Below are positions 17,488 to 25,475 of a stretch of 64,000 bases of DNA, piece after piece. Position numbers and translations under genes: made by a program. The notes under the pieces were generated by a model, which did no database searches, had not been told where the DNA came from, and saw nothing but the letters and a program-made list of their open reading frames with translations. Source of the stretch: Flavobacterium rakeshii (GTDB lineage: Bacteria > Bacteroidota > Bacteroidia > Flavobacteriales > Flavobacteriaceae); the NCBI RefSeq assembly GCF_009741375.1, contig NZ_WOWP01000021.1:1-64000 (forward strand). The letters run 5' to 3'. Each line of letters starts with the position of its first letter. The stretch's first letter is position 1.

Positions 17488-18336
17488 ATGAAGGCTAACA
17501 CACAACAACTAAACGATTTAACGATTCAGGTAAGAAGGGACATCCTTCGAATGGTTCATGCGGTAAACTCAGGACACCCTGGAGGTTCGCTTGGATGTGC
17601 TGAATTTATGGTAGCACTTTACCAGGAACTTATGGACCGTAAGGAAGGTTTTGACATGGACGGAATTAACGAAGATATCTTTGTTCTTTCTAACGGACAC
17701 ATCTCTCCTGTATTTTACAGCGTGCTTGCAAGAAGCGGATACTTCCCTGTATCAGAGCTTGCTACGTTTCGTCACATTAACTCAAGACTTCAGGGTCACC
17801 CAACAACTCACGAAGGTCTTGAAGGTGTAAGAATCGCATCTGGATCACTTGGACAGGGACTTAGCGTTGCTGTAGGTGCAGCCCAGACAAAAAAATTAAA
17901 CAACGACAATCACCTTGTGTACAGCCTTCACGGTGATGGTGAGCTACAGGAAGGTCAAAACTGGGAAGCTATCATGTATGCTGCTGCTTACAAAGTAGAC
18001 AACATTATCGCTACGGTTGACCTTAACGGAAAACAAATTGACGGCCCTACAGACGAGGTTCTTAACATGGGAAGCCTTAGAGCTAAGTTTGAAGCCTTTG
18101 GATGGGATGTTCTTGACATTGAAAAAGGTAATGACATGGAGGCTGTTGTAGCCGGAATGACCGAAGCTAAAGCTAAAACAGGTAAAGGAAAACCGGTTTG
18201 TGTACTGCTTCATACCGAAATGGGTAACGGTGTAGACTTTATGATGCATACTCATGCATGGCATGGTAAAGCTCCTAACGATGAGCAACTTGAAAAAGCT
18301 TTAGCTCAAAACCCTGAAACTTTAGGAGATTATTAA
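17488..18336 (+). CDS. Transketolase, N-terminal subunit
   Basis: Transketolase moves two-carbon units between sugar phosphates in the non-oxidative pentose phosphate pathway, using thiamine diphosphate. This 282-residue polypeptide is the ThDP-pyrophosphate-binding half. Visible are VNSGHPGGSLGCAEFMVALY, SNGHISPVFYSVLA, GSLGQGLSVAVGAA and the GDGELQEGQNWEA motif that binds Mg-ThDP. The catalytic unit is split into two genes, and the partner follows 81 bases downstream. The strong promoter at 17433 suggests high expression. Confidence 0.94.
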   Translation: MKANTQQLNDLTIQVRRDILRMVHAVNSGHPGGSLGCAEFMVALYQELMDRKEGFDMDGINEDIFVLSNGHISPVFYSVLARSGYFPVSELATFRHINSRLQGHPTTHEGLEGVRIASGSLGQGLSVAVGAAQTKKLNNDNHLVYSLHGDGELQEGQNWEAIMYAAAYKVDNIIATVDLNGKQIDGPTDEVLNMGSLRAKFEAFGWDVLDIEKGNDMEAVVAGMTEAKAKTGKGKPVCVLLHTEMGNGVDFMMHTHAWHGKAPNDEQLEKALAQNPETLGDY

Positions 18337-18416
18337 TAGAAGATTTGAGATAACAGATATGGGATTTGAGATTTCTGAATTCTCACTACTCAATTCTCAC
18401 TACTAATTTTAGCAAA

Positions 18417-19370
18417 ATGAAAAAATACACAAATACAGGAAATAAAGATACTCGTTCTGGTTTTGGTGCAGGCCTTACAGAACTTGGTAAAACAAACGAA
18501 AATGTTGTTGCACTTTGTGCTGACCTTATCGGGTCGCTTAAAATGGATGACTTTAAAGCTAACCACCCTGAGCGTTTCTTTCAGGTAGGTATTGCCGAAG
18601 CTAACATGATTGGTATGGCTGCAGGTATGACAATAGGTGGTAAAATTCCTTACACAGGTACTTTTGCCAACTTCTCTACAGGTAGGGTTTATGACCAAAT
18701 CCGTCAGGCAGTAGCTTATTCAGATAAAAATGTAAAAATATGTGCATCTCACGCCGGTTTAACACTAGGTGAAGACGGTGCTACACACCAAATACTTGAA
18801 GATATAGGTTTGATGAAAATGCTTCCGGGCATGACTGTAATCAATACTTGTGATTATAACCAAACTAAAGCGGCTACTATCGCTATTGCAGAGCACCACG
18901 GTCCTGTATACCTACGTTTCGGTCGTCCTTCTGTACCAAACTTCACTCCTGAGAACGGAGAGTTTGTAATTGGTAAAGCTGTGATGTTAAACGAAGGTAC
19001 AGATGTTACTATTGTTGCTACAGGTCACCTTGTATGGGAAGCACTTGTTGCTGCTGAGGCTCTTGAAGCTAAAGGTATCTCTGCCGAGGTTATTAACATC
19101 CACACTATTAAGCCACTTGACGAGGAAGCTATCCTTAAATCGGTTGCTAAAACAGGATGTGTAGTTACTGCCGAAGAGCACAATGTTCTTGGTGGTCTTG
19201 GTGAGAGCGTTGCACGCACACTTGCTGCAAATAACCCTGCTCCACAGGAATTTGTTGCTGTTAACGACAGTTTTGGTGAAAGTGGTACTCCTGCCCAGCT
19301 TATGGATAAGTACAAGCTTAACAACGAAGCTATTGTTGCTGCTGTAGAAAAAGTAATAAAGAGAAAATAA
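18417..19370 (+). CDS. Transketolase, C-terminal subunit
   Basis: This 317-residue partner of the upstream gene supplies the pyrimidine-binding and C-terminal domains. The pyrimidine domain includes FFQVGIAEANMIGMAAGMTI, with the activating Glu. The C-terminal transketolase domain includes IHTIKPLDEEAILKSVAKTG and VTAEEHNVLGGLGESVA. I chose ATG 18417 (MKKYTNTGNK). An upstream ATG at 18366 would read through a low-complexity AGATTTGAG/TCTCACTAC spacer and adds 17 residues unlike the family. A terminator follows at 19391. Confidence 0.94.
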   Translation: MKKYTNTGNKDTRSGFGAGLTELGKTNENVVALCADLIGSLKMDDFKANHPERFFQVGIAEANMIGMAAGMTIGGKIPYTGTFANFSTGRVYDQIRQAVAYSDKNVKICASHAGLTLGEDGATHQILEDIGLMKMLPGMTVINTCDYNQTKAATIAIAEHHGPVYLRFGRPSVPNFTPENGEFVIGKAVMLNEGTDVTIVATGHLVWEALVAAEALEAKGISAEVINIHTIKPLDEEAILKSVAKTGCVVTAEEHNVLGGLGESVARTLAANNPAPQEFVAVNDSFGESGTPAQLMDKYKLNNEAIVAAVEKVIKRK

Positions 19371-19390
19371 TTCTCCCTTACAATACATTA

Positions 19391-19422
19391 AAAATCCCAA
19401 CCTAACGGTTGGGATTTTTTTT
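19391..19422 (+). terminator. Terminator of transketolase operon
   Basis: AATCCCAACC-TAAC-GGTTGGGATT is followed by eight Ts. Confidence 0.92.
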
Positions 19423-19456
19423 ACACCTATGCTTTCATTACTATAAAATACACCAT

Positions 19457-19488
19457 AAAAAAAGCCTCTGCAATTGCAGAGGCTTTTT
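19457..19488 (-). terminator. Terminator of the FKBP-like lipoprotein gene
   Basis: AAAGCCTCTGCAATTGCAGAGGCTTT is a perfect palindrome flanked by A and T runs. The T run on the minus strand lies downstream of the gene ending at 19508. Confidence 0.88.
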
Positions 19489-19507
19489 AAAATATCTTTA
19501 TTATCTC

Positions 19508-20407
19508 TTAGTCTATTTCCTGATGACAGGCAGAATCAAGGTGTAATTTAATTCCGCTACTACAGGTAGGTATGTTTTCAAAATCATAAACCTCATCAGT
19601 ACCCGGTATAGTAATTTCATCTCTTGTTGGGTAACCGTCGTTATCATCATCTGTATCAAGATAATTTGCTATACTATCGCCATCTGTATCATAATTTAAA
19701 ATATCTCCGTCTTCAGGGTTTATTTCATAACGGTTAGGAATACCGTCACCATCTGAATCAAAAATATTCATATCATACAGTTTAAAACTAAATACAAGCG
19801 GACTATATGATGGGATATTTACCTGAGCACTGTCGTAGTAACCAAAAGCAGAAGGTAAAAACATTACACCAGCACCAAAATCTGTAAAACTTGCAGGATC
19901 AGGATTACCGGGTATATCATTATAAATACCTGTTTTAAACAAAGGGATTATTTCCTGCCATCCTGTAATAAGTCCAAATAGTGAGTTAAAACTTTCAGGA
20001 TATGGGTTATAATCAAATTGTTTATCATCTAACTTCCAGCCTCTGTAAGCCACCTTTACCTGGTCGTATTTTGTAGGATTCTCGCCTGCACCTTCATTAA
20101 GTACAAGGTAGTATAATGTATGCTCTACGTCGTCAAGCGTAACAACCTTGTTCATTAAAGGATATTCTGTTTGTTCCCAAATAGATGTTTGCGGATTAGC
20201 TTCGGTTATAGAGTCTATAACAATAGTAAAATCTTCATCAACACTAACTATATAATGGGTATTCAGATAATTTTCTAAATCAGCCTTATCGGTCACATAT
20301 TGTTCACCATAATCCCTTGGCGGAGCAATACTGGTATCGTCATCTTTTTTACATGAACCTAAAAAAGCTAAAGACAACAGGCTTAAAGCCATCAAACATC
20401 TCTTCAT
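19508..20407 (-). CDS. FKBP-like lipoprotein with calcium-binding Asp-rich repeats
   Basis: The 299-residue product starts MKRCLMALSLLSLAFLGSC-KKDDD, a lipoprotein signal whose acidic residues after Cys resemble flavobacterial surface-export signals. Residues about 100-225 look like a divergent FKBP-type prolyl isomerase domain (DQVKVAYRGWKLDDKQFD, ITGWQEIIPLF, FGAGVMFLPSAFGYY). The C-terminal part contains thrombospondin-type-3-like calcium loops (DSDGDGIPN, DTDGDSIANYLDTDDDNDGY) and closes with two Cys. The longer start at 20431 adds eight residues before the signal peptide. Prolyl isomerase activity is plausible but key FKBP aromatic residues are not all evident. Confidence 0.78.
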   Translation of the reverse strand: MKRCLMALSLLSLAFLGSCKKDDDTSIAPPRDYGEQYVTDKADLENYLNTHYIVSVDEDFTIVIDSITEANPQTSIWEQTEYPLMNKVVTLDDVEHTLYYLVLNEGAGENPTKYDQVKVAYRGWKLDDKQFDYNPYPESFNSLFGLITGWQEIIPLFKTGIYNDIPGNPDPASFTDFGAGVMFLPSAFGYYDSAQVNIPSYSPLVFSFKLYDMNIFDSDGDGIPNRYEINPEDGDILNYDTDGDSIANYLDTDDDNDGYPTRDEITIPGTDEVYDFENIPTCSSGIKLHLDSACHQEID

Positions 20408-20488
20408 TTTAATTTTTTTTAATGGGCGCAAGATACAATTTTCATTTATTTTTGTATTGCTTTATAACAATGAATTTAAGGATTTAGT

Positions 20489-20893
20489 ATGAGGATAGAT
20501 AAATATTTATGGTGCATTCGCTACTATAAAACCCGCAATATTGCAACCGAAGCCTGTAAGAAAGGTCACATAACCATAAACGGGCAGCAGGCAAAGCCAT
20601 CGCGTGAGGTATACCCTACCGATAAGCTTACCGTAAGAAAAGACCAGATAAACTATAAACTTACCGTGTTAGACATTCCGCCAAACCGTGTTGGGGCTAA
20701 ACTTGTGGATATTTACCGTAAGGATGAAACTCCGGCAGAAGCGTTTGAACACCTGGAACTGCTTAAACTGTCTAAAGATTATTACCGCGCTAAAGGCACC
20801 GGACGCCCTACCAAAAAAGACAGGCGTGACCTGGACGATTATGCCGATGATTTTGACGACGATTTCATTACCGGAGAGGATAGCGAAATATAA
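20489..20893 (+). CDS. S4-domain RNA-binding protein (Hsp15-like)
   Basis: The 134-residue protein begins with an S4 domain (MRIDKYLWCIRYYKTRNIAT, CKKGHITINGQ) like E. coli HslR/Hsp15, which rescues nascent-chain-bearing 50S subunits. A lysine/arginine-rich middle (RAKGTGRPTKKDRRDL) is followed by a strongly acidic tail (DDYADDFDDDF). A -7 box TATTTTTG lies at 20447-20454. Assignment to HslR function is by family only. Confidence 0.85.
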   Translation: MRIDKYLWCIRYYKTRNIATEACKKGHITINGQQAKPSREVYPTDKLTVRKDQINYKLTVLDIPPNRVGAKLVDIYRKDETPAEAFEHLELLKLSKDYYRAKGTGRPTKKDRRDLDDYADDFDDDFITGEDSEI

Positions 20894-20954
20894 CTTTTAA
20901 AAGCTTCGTTATACCCAAACACTTTTTATCTTTGAAAAACTAAAACAATACCCA

Positions 20955-21449
20955 ATGAAAAATATAATCCTTACACAACAGGAAATAGAACATAAAACTA
21001 AAAGAATTGCCTACCAGATATATGAAACCTTTGTAGATGAAAAGGAGGTTGTTATTGCCGGAATTGCATCTAACGGTTATGTTTTTGCCGAAAAGCTGGC
21101 CAAAATGGTAGACGAAATCTCTGACCTAAAGGTTACCCTGTGTGAGGTAAAAATAAACAAGCAAAACCCTATTGAGGAAGTTATCACCTCTATCCCTGCC
21201 GAAGAATATGCTAACAAAGCTCTTGTACTGGTAGACGATGTACTTAACAGCGGCACTACCCTTATATATGGCGTTAAGCATTTTCTTCATGTTCCGCTTA
21301 AAAAATTCAAAACTGCGGTACTTGTAGACCGCAACCACAAGCAATACCCCGTTAAAGCCGACTTTAAAGGGCTATCGCTTTCTACCTCACTACAGGAACA
21401 TATACATGTAGTATTTAATGATAATGAAGAGTATGCCTATTTAAGCTAA
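20955..21449 (+). CDS. Phosphoribosyltransferase (PyrR-like type I fold)
   Basis: The 164-residue protein has the type I PRPP-binding motif in ALVLVDDVLNSGTTLIYGV and a hood region like PyrR and hypoxanthine phosphoribosyltransferases (VIAGIASNGYVFAEKL). PyrR proteins regulate pyr operons and can have uracil phosphoribosyltransferase activity, but no pyr gene is adjacent, so the substrate is open. A -7 box TATCTTTG sits at 20927-20934. It is convergent with aroK, with only two bases between the stop codons. Confidence 0.85.
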   Translation: MKNIILTQQEIEHKTKRIAYQIYETFVDEKEVVIAGIASNGYVFAEKLAKMVDEISDLKVTLCEVKINKQNPIEEVITSIPAEEYANKALVLVDDVLNSGTTLIYGVKHFLHVPLKKFKTAVLVDRNHKQYPVKADFKGLSLSTSLQEHIHVVFNDNEEYAYLS

Positions 21450-21451
21450 AA

Positions 21452-21967
21452 TTAAAACAGGCTCATAATTTCATTAACAATATTCTCGGTTGTTTTACCA
21501 TCTGTCAGGATTACGTGTTTTGACTGATGGTAAAAATAACTGCGGTCAAACAAATGTTTGGCTACAAACTCCTCCTGCTCCTCCGGCGGTTGTTTATCAA
21601 ACAACGGTCTTCCGCTCCCGTCTGCCCTTAACCTTTTTAACAGTTCGGGTATACTAGCCTTTAAATATATCGACATAACATCGTCACGCTTTAAAAACTC
21701 GTGGTTATTGGCATAACACGGTGTTCCGCCCCCTAAGGCAAGTATTAAACCTTTATCGTCGCTTAGAGCGGCTTTAAGCGCTTCGTGTTCCAGTTTGCGA
21801 AATTTTATTTCTCCGTCTTCCGAAAATATGTCCGAAACACTTTTTTGAGCATTTTCTGCTATAATATCATCCAAATCCCTGTAGGGAATTCCCGATGCTT
21901 TTGATAATAACTGCGCAATTGTTGACTTTCCGGAGGCCATGTAGCCTGACAGCAAAATTTTTTTCAT
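21452..21967 (-). CDS. aroK: Shikimate kinase
   Basis: Shikimate kinase phosphorylates the 3-hydroxyl of shikimate in aromatic amino acid synthesis. The 171-residue P-loop kinase has Walker A GYMASGKSTIAQLL, the shikimate-binding Asp in YRDLDDIIAE, RKLEHEAL, the GGGTPC loop and the lid LRADGSGRPLF. Length and motif order are standard. Confidence 0.93.
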   Translation of the reverse strand: MKKILLSGYMASGKSTIAQLLSKASGIPYRDLDDIIAENAQKSVSDIFSEDGEIKFRKLEHEALKAALSDDKGLILALGGGTPCYANNHEFLKRDDVMSIYLKASIPELLKRLRADGSGRPLFDKQPPEEQEEFVAKHLFDRSYFYHQSKHVILTDGKTTENIVNEIMSLF

Positions 21968-22039
21968 ATAATAAATCCCTATAAATTAAGGCGTTAAATA
22001 AATTAATAAAAAAAAACTCAAATTTATGACATTTTCGCT

Positions 22040-22070
22040 TTGAATTATAAAGAATACATGCGTATATTTG
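22040..22070 (+). promoter_or_regulatory. Promoter of the tRNA-Lys/tRNA-Leu cluster
   Basis: TTG (22040-22042), a 20-base spacer and TATATTTG (22063-22070) are followed by CACCCGC, exactly as after the promoter at the left edge of the window. The first tRNA begins 26 bases after the -7 box. Confidence 0.8.
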
Positions 22071-22095
22071 CACCCGCATTCAGGGAATGAATAAT

Positions 22096-22168
22096 GACTC
22101 GATAGCTCAGTTGGTAGAGCACAACACTTTTAATGTTGGGGTCCTGGGTTCGAGCCCCAGTCGGGTCA
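22096..22168 (+). tRNA. tRNA-Lys (anticodon TTT), copy 1
   Basis: This is a 73-nt cloverleaf. The acceptor stem GACTCGA pairs with TCGGGTC (one G-T), the D arm GCTC/GAGC, the anticodon arm CAACA-CTTTTAA-TGTTG, and the T arm CTGGG-TTCGAGC-CCCAG. CCA is not encoded. Confidence 0.97.
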
Positions 22169-22205
22169 CTAAGAAAGACCAAAATTATTTATCCCTGAAA
22201 GCAAT

Positions 22206-22278
22206 GACTCGATAGCTCAGTTGGTAGAGCACAACACTTTTAATGTTGGGGTCCTGGGTTCGAGCCCCAGTCGGGTCA
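22206..22278 (+). tRNA. tRNA-Lys (anticodon TTT), copy 2
   Basis: The sequence is identical to the copy at 22096-22168, 110 bases further on. The identity extends a few bases outside the tRNA (AAT before, C after), indicating a recent tandem duplication. A terminator-like hairpin follows directly. Confidence 0.97.
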
Positions 22279-22280
22279 CA

Positions 22281-22320
22281 AAAAAAGTTAAGCGTTCTTT
22301 ATGCTTAACTTTTTTTTTTT
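22281..22320 (+). terminator. Terminator-like hairpin after tRNA-Lys
   Basis: GTTAAGC/GCTTAAC with a nine-base loop is followed by twelve Ts. It stands between the second tRNA-Lys and tRNA-Leu, so tRNA-Leu may need readthrough or its own promoter. Confidence 0.8.
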
Positions 22321-22334
22321 GCTTTATACTCAAC

Positions 22335-22416
22335 GGCCATGTGGAGGAATTGGTAGACTCGCCATCTTGAGGGGGTGGTGCTGCAAGGTGTGCTGGTTCG
22401 AATCCAGTCATGGTCA
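22335..22416 (+). tRNA. tRNA-Leu (anticodon GAG)
   Basis: This is an 82-nt class II tRNA. The acceptor GGCCATG pairs with CATGGTC, and the anticodon arm CCATC-TTGAGGG-GGTGG is followed by a long variable arm, then the T arm CTGG-TTCGAAT-CCAG. CCA is not encoded. Confidence 0.94.
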
Positions 22417-22421
22417 CAAAC

Positions 22422-22458
22422 AAAAAAAGCCTGAGAATTTAGTTTCTCAGGCTTTTTT
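22422..22458 (+). terminator. Terminator of tRNA cluster
   Basis: AGCCTGAGAA-TTTAGT-TTCTCAGGCT is followed by seven Ts. Confidence 0.9.
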
Positions 22459-22559
22459 TATAGCTTCCGGCAAGCCATCCTTCTAAAGTTTTTTTATTGT
22501 TATTTAATTTTTTTTTAAAGATATTGGAGCTTCTGTTACTATCCATTAAAAAAATAATT

Positions 22560-23249
22560 ATGACTCCGGAAAAACTTTTAGACTATATAGCAGAAAGAAA
22601 CTACGAAGCTGTAGAAAACGTACTACAAAACGGATTTGACGCCAATACCCTTCTACAAAACGATACTACCGGTATACAATGGGCGTCCTATACAGATGAT
22701 TTTAGAATGATAGAAATTTTCTGGAAACACGGAGCCAAACCTACTACTGAATACATTGAAGATATTGTGACCGAATTTGAAAAGGGTAAAACTTACCTCG
22801 ATTTAAAAGAAGCTGAAGAAAATCCAGGTGATTATCCTGATTTGACAAATGATTTTTCGGTTACAAAATGGGAGATTCTAAAAGGACAGTTTAAAATAGA
22901 AGAAGAAAACTATTATTCTATCGTCCTACCTGTATCCAAATTTGTTCTGGACAATGAAATCATCTCTACATCGATAGATTTGCATGCCATTGAATTGCCT
23001 GAAAACCTACATAGCTATGTTGGAAAAACCGTTTCCTTCCCCGTAAACCCAAATGAAGGTTATATTGATGGTTCTGTTTTTCTAAGAAACGCTCACAACC
23101 CTGTAGATGTAACCGAAATCAGATTCTTAAAACTTGAAAAAGACTTTATCGAACTCGAACTTACCATGATGTTTGATTTTGAATATGAAGATGTCGGATT
23201 AAAAAATGAAACAACAAAATTTGTAGTACAATTGGCTATAGTAAAATGA
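22560..23249 (+). CDS. Ankyrin-like N-terminal repeat plus unknown domain
   Basis: The 229-residue product starts at ATG 22560 (MTPEKLLDYIAERNYEAVEN). Residues 1-60 resemble one or two degenerate ankyrin repeats (AVENVLQNGFDANTLLQND, MIEIFWKHGAKPTTEY). The remaining 165 residues form an acidic beta-rich domain I do not recognise. Small ankyrin-headed proteins like this are sometimes immunity proteins of polymorphic toxins, but no toxin gene is adjacent. A start at 22497 would add a hydrophobic stretch in the T-rich sequence after the tRNA terminator and is less likely. Confidence 0.65.
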   Translation: MTPEKLLDYIAERNYEAVENVLQNGFDANTLLQNDTTGIQWASYTDDFRMIEIFWKHGAKPTTEYIEDIVTEFEKGKTYLDLKEAEENPGDYPDLTNDFSVTKWEILKGQFKIEEENYYSIVLPVSKFVLDNEIISTSIDLHAIELPENLHSYVGKTVSFPVNPNEGYIDGSVFLRNAHNPVDVTEIRFLKLEKDFIELELTMMFDFEYEDVGLKNETTKFVVQLAIVK

Positions 23250-23302
23250 TGTTGAATTTGAAGTACATACCTAATTAAAAAGAACAATAGCCTCATCAAA
23301 TT

Positions 23303-23337
23303 AAATAAAACCCGTTTTGTAACGGGTTTTATTTTTT
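23303..23337 (+). terminator. Terminator
   Basis: AAAACCCGTT-TTGT-AACGGGTTTT is followed by a T-rich run, 54 bases after the ankyrin-like gene. Confidence 0.88.
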
Positions 23338-23433
23338 AATACCTTTCCTGTATCTCCAAACATAGCAGGTTTCAGATTTTATAACCGGGCAATGATTAAA
23401 AAAAAGGAGTTACTGAATACAAAAAATGGAAAG

Positions 23434-24057
23434 ATGGACTTATTTGACCAAACAACCGGTAAAGAAAAAAACTGGCTTCCGTATGAGGGTACAGTAAATT
23501 ATTACGGTAGGATATTAAACAGAGAACAAGCCGACTTTTACCTGAAAAAGCTTTTGGAAACCATAGAATGGCGAAATGACGAAGCAGTAATTTTCGGGAA
23601 AAGGATAATAACCAAACGTAAGGTAGCCTGGTATGGCGAAAAGCCGTTTGAATACACTTATTCGAACACCACAAAACATGCATTACCCTGGACAAAAGAA
23701 CTACAGGAACTAAAACTTTTAACCGAACAGGAAACAGGCGAAACGTTTAACTCCTGCCTGCTTAACCTGTACCACGACGGAAACGAAGGGATGGCATGGC
23801 ATAGCGACGGAGAAACAGACCTAAAGAAAAACGGAGCAATAGGCTCACTGAGTTTTGGTGCAGAAAGAAAATTTGCCTTTAAGCACAAAGAAAGCAAGGA
23901 AAAAATAGATCTCTTTTTAGAACACGGTAGTTTACTGGTAATGAAAGATACCACACAAGAGCATTGGCTTCACCGTTTACCGCCTACAAAAAAGATTACT
24001 ACTCTGCGGGTAAACCTAACCTTTAGAACTATTGAAGAGGAAAGATCTAAATATTAA
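23434..24057 (+). CDS. AlkB-like 2-oxoglutarate/Fe(II) dioxygenase
   Basis: AlkB-type enzymes oxidatively remove alkyl groups such as 1-methyladenine and 3-methylcytosine from nucleic acids. The 207-residue product has NLYHDGNEGMAWHSDGE, containing the HxD iron ligands, then SFGAERKFAFKHK, the distal His in EHWLHRLPP, and the 2-oxoglutarate-binding Arg pair in RVNLTFR. It resembles the eukaryotic ALKBH2/3 branch more than E. coli AlkB. I chose ATG 23434 (MDLFDQTTG) because relatives begin MDLF; ATG 23392 adds 14 residues. No ada or other adaptive-response gene is adjacent. Confidence 0.9.
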   Translation: MDLFDQTTGKEKNWLPYEGTVNYYGRILNREQADFYLKKLLETIEWRNDEAVIFGKRIITKRKVAWYGEKPFEYTYSNTTKHALPWTKELQELKLLTEQETGETFNSCLLNLYHDGNEGMAWHSDGETDLKKNGAIGSLSFGAERKFAFKHKESKEKIDLFLEHGSLLVMKDTTQEHWLHRLPPTKKITTLRVNLTFRTIEEERSKY

Positions 24058-24103
24058 TACTTATAAGTACATTGCATCTTTAAAAAAGTAACATCTCACT
24101 TAC

Positions 24104-24526
24104 ATGAACGTACAGCAACAAATACAGGAACACATAGACAGCCAGCCCGAACCTAAGCGTGCCGACATGCTACAACTACACAACCTCATGCTACAAATAC
24201 TACCCGAAGGGAAACTGTGGTTTGATAGTGGTGTTGACAGTAACAATAAAACGGTTGCCAACCCTACAATAGGGTACGGTTTCTTTGTTATTAAATATGC
24301 TAACGGTAGTACCCGTGATTTTTTCCAAATTGGTGTAAGCGCAAACAAAACAGGAATATCGGTATATATACTGGGACTGAAAGATAAAAAGTACCTTGCT
24401 CAAACCTATGGAGAAAAAATAGGCAAAGCCAGCGTAACAGGCTACTGCATTAAGTTTAAAGCCTTAAAGGATATAAATATAGATGTGCTTGAAGAAGCTA
24501 TTCGTTACCGACTTGAAAATGAATAA
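24104..24526 (+). CDS. DUF1801 (YdhG-like) protein
   Basis: The 140-residue protein has the DUF1801 layout: a helical N-terminus (IQEHIDSQPEPKRADMLQL) followed by beta strands including FFVIKYANGSTRDFFQIGVS and a C-terminal GKASVTGYCIKFK segment. The family resembles the frataxin-like fold of YdhG; its biochemical role is unsettled. It lies 46 bases after the AlkB-like gene in the same direction. Its stop codon abuts the convergent GNAT gene. Confidence 0.75.
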   Translation: MNVQQQIQEHIDSQPEPKRADMLQLHNLMLQILPEGKLWFDSGVDSNNKTVANPTIGYGFFVIKYANGSTRDFFQIGVSANKTGISVYILGLKDKKYLAQTYGEKIGKASVTGYCIKFKALKDINIDVLEEAIRYRLENE

Positions 24527-24949
24527 CTATTTCGCTTTCTCTACTTTTAAAAACATCCCTTTAGAAGCTGGCATTGTATCTTTAAACCCAAACTTTTCAT
24601 ACAGGTATGAGGCATCTCCGTCGGCTATTAGGCTAACATAACAGGAATCCGGAAGATGGTTATTAATAAAATCGGTAAGATTTGCCATAATAAGCCTTCC
24701 AAGTCCTTTACCCTGATAGTTTGGATCTACACAAATATCTACCACCTGGCAAAAACAGCCTCCATCACCAATAATACGTCCCATTCCTATAACCTGATCA
24801 TTATGCACTAACATTACACAGTGTAATGAATTGCTTAGTCCGGTTTTAGCAGCCTGTAGTGATTTAGCCGATAATCCGCATTTTACTCTTAATTCGGTAT
24901 ATACTTCAAAAGGAATGGTATCATTAACAACTTTAATTTCTTCAATCAT
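24527..24949 (-). CDS. GNAT-family N-acetyltransferase
   Basis: The 140-residue protein has the GNAT core. The acetyl-CoA-binding motif A is VVDICVDPNYQGKGLGRLIM, preceded by MVLVHNDQVIGMGRII-like strands and followed by YVSLIADGDASYLYEKFGF (motif B). The substrate is unknown. Confidence 0.88.
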   Translation of the reverse strand: MIEEIKVVNDTIPFEVYTELRVKCGLSAKSLQAAKTGLSNSLHCVMLVHNDQVIGMGRIIGDGGCFCQVVDICVDPNYQGKGLGRLIMANLTDFINNHLPDSCYVSLIADGDASYLYEKFGFKDTMPASKGMFLKVEKAK

Positions 24950-25070
24950 GTTTTTTATATAAAAGATGGTTTTAAGATGTACTTTCCATCAAAAGTAAAA
25001 ACATTTTAAATGTTAGTTGGGCTATCCTACGTAGAAATTTTACTACTTTTAAATCATTGTACTATAAACA

Positions 25071-25475
25071 ATGAAAAAGCTGTTTCAAAATATAAAACTT
25101 ATAAGCGTTTTATTTTTAGCGCTATGTAGTATTTACTGCTCTTGTGGTAAGAATTACACAAAAACCGAATCACTGCCTAAAAGTGTTTCAATTTTAGTTA
25201 AGGATAGGAAACTAAAACTACAGGACAGTCTTATAGATCGTTTTATGACCGACTTTAATAATGTCGAAAAAGTAAACAAACAAGACTTACCATTCCCTGT
25301 GTTGTTTGAGCTACAACTGGAATATGAAGGACATACAAAAACGTATATATCAAGCGGGGGTATATACACTATAGACAGCACTTATATTAAACCTAAAACA
25401 GACCTTGTATATAAATACTGGAACATTGAAGAGGGACAAATTTTAATGCTACCCCAAGAGGTAAAAAAGCCATGA
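25071..25475 (+). CDS. Small lipoprotein-like hypothetical protein
   Basis: The 134-residue product begins with a signal sequence (residues 1-25) containing several Cys (LCSIYCSCGKN), probably a lipoprotein with the modified Cys at about residue 23 or 25. The rest has no recognised motif. Its last codons overlap the AraC-type regulator gene by four bases (ATGA), so the two are translationally coupled. Confidence 0.6.
   Translation: MKKLFQNIKLISVLFLALCSIYCSCGKNYTKTESLPKSVSILVKDRKLKLQDSLIDRFMTDFNNVEKVNKQDLPFPVLFELQLEYEGHTKTYISSGGIYTIDSTYIKPKTDLVYKYWNIEEGQILMLPQEVKKP

Noticed and set aside
18340..18416. AGATTTGAG/TCTCACTAC low-complexity spacer between the transketolase genes as a regulatory repeat
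   Set aside because: It consists of short imperfect repeats resembling intergenic filler seen elsewhere in such genomes, with no stable hairpin, promoter match or open frame of its own.
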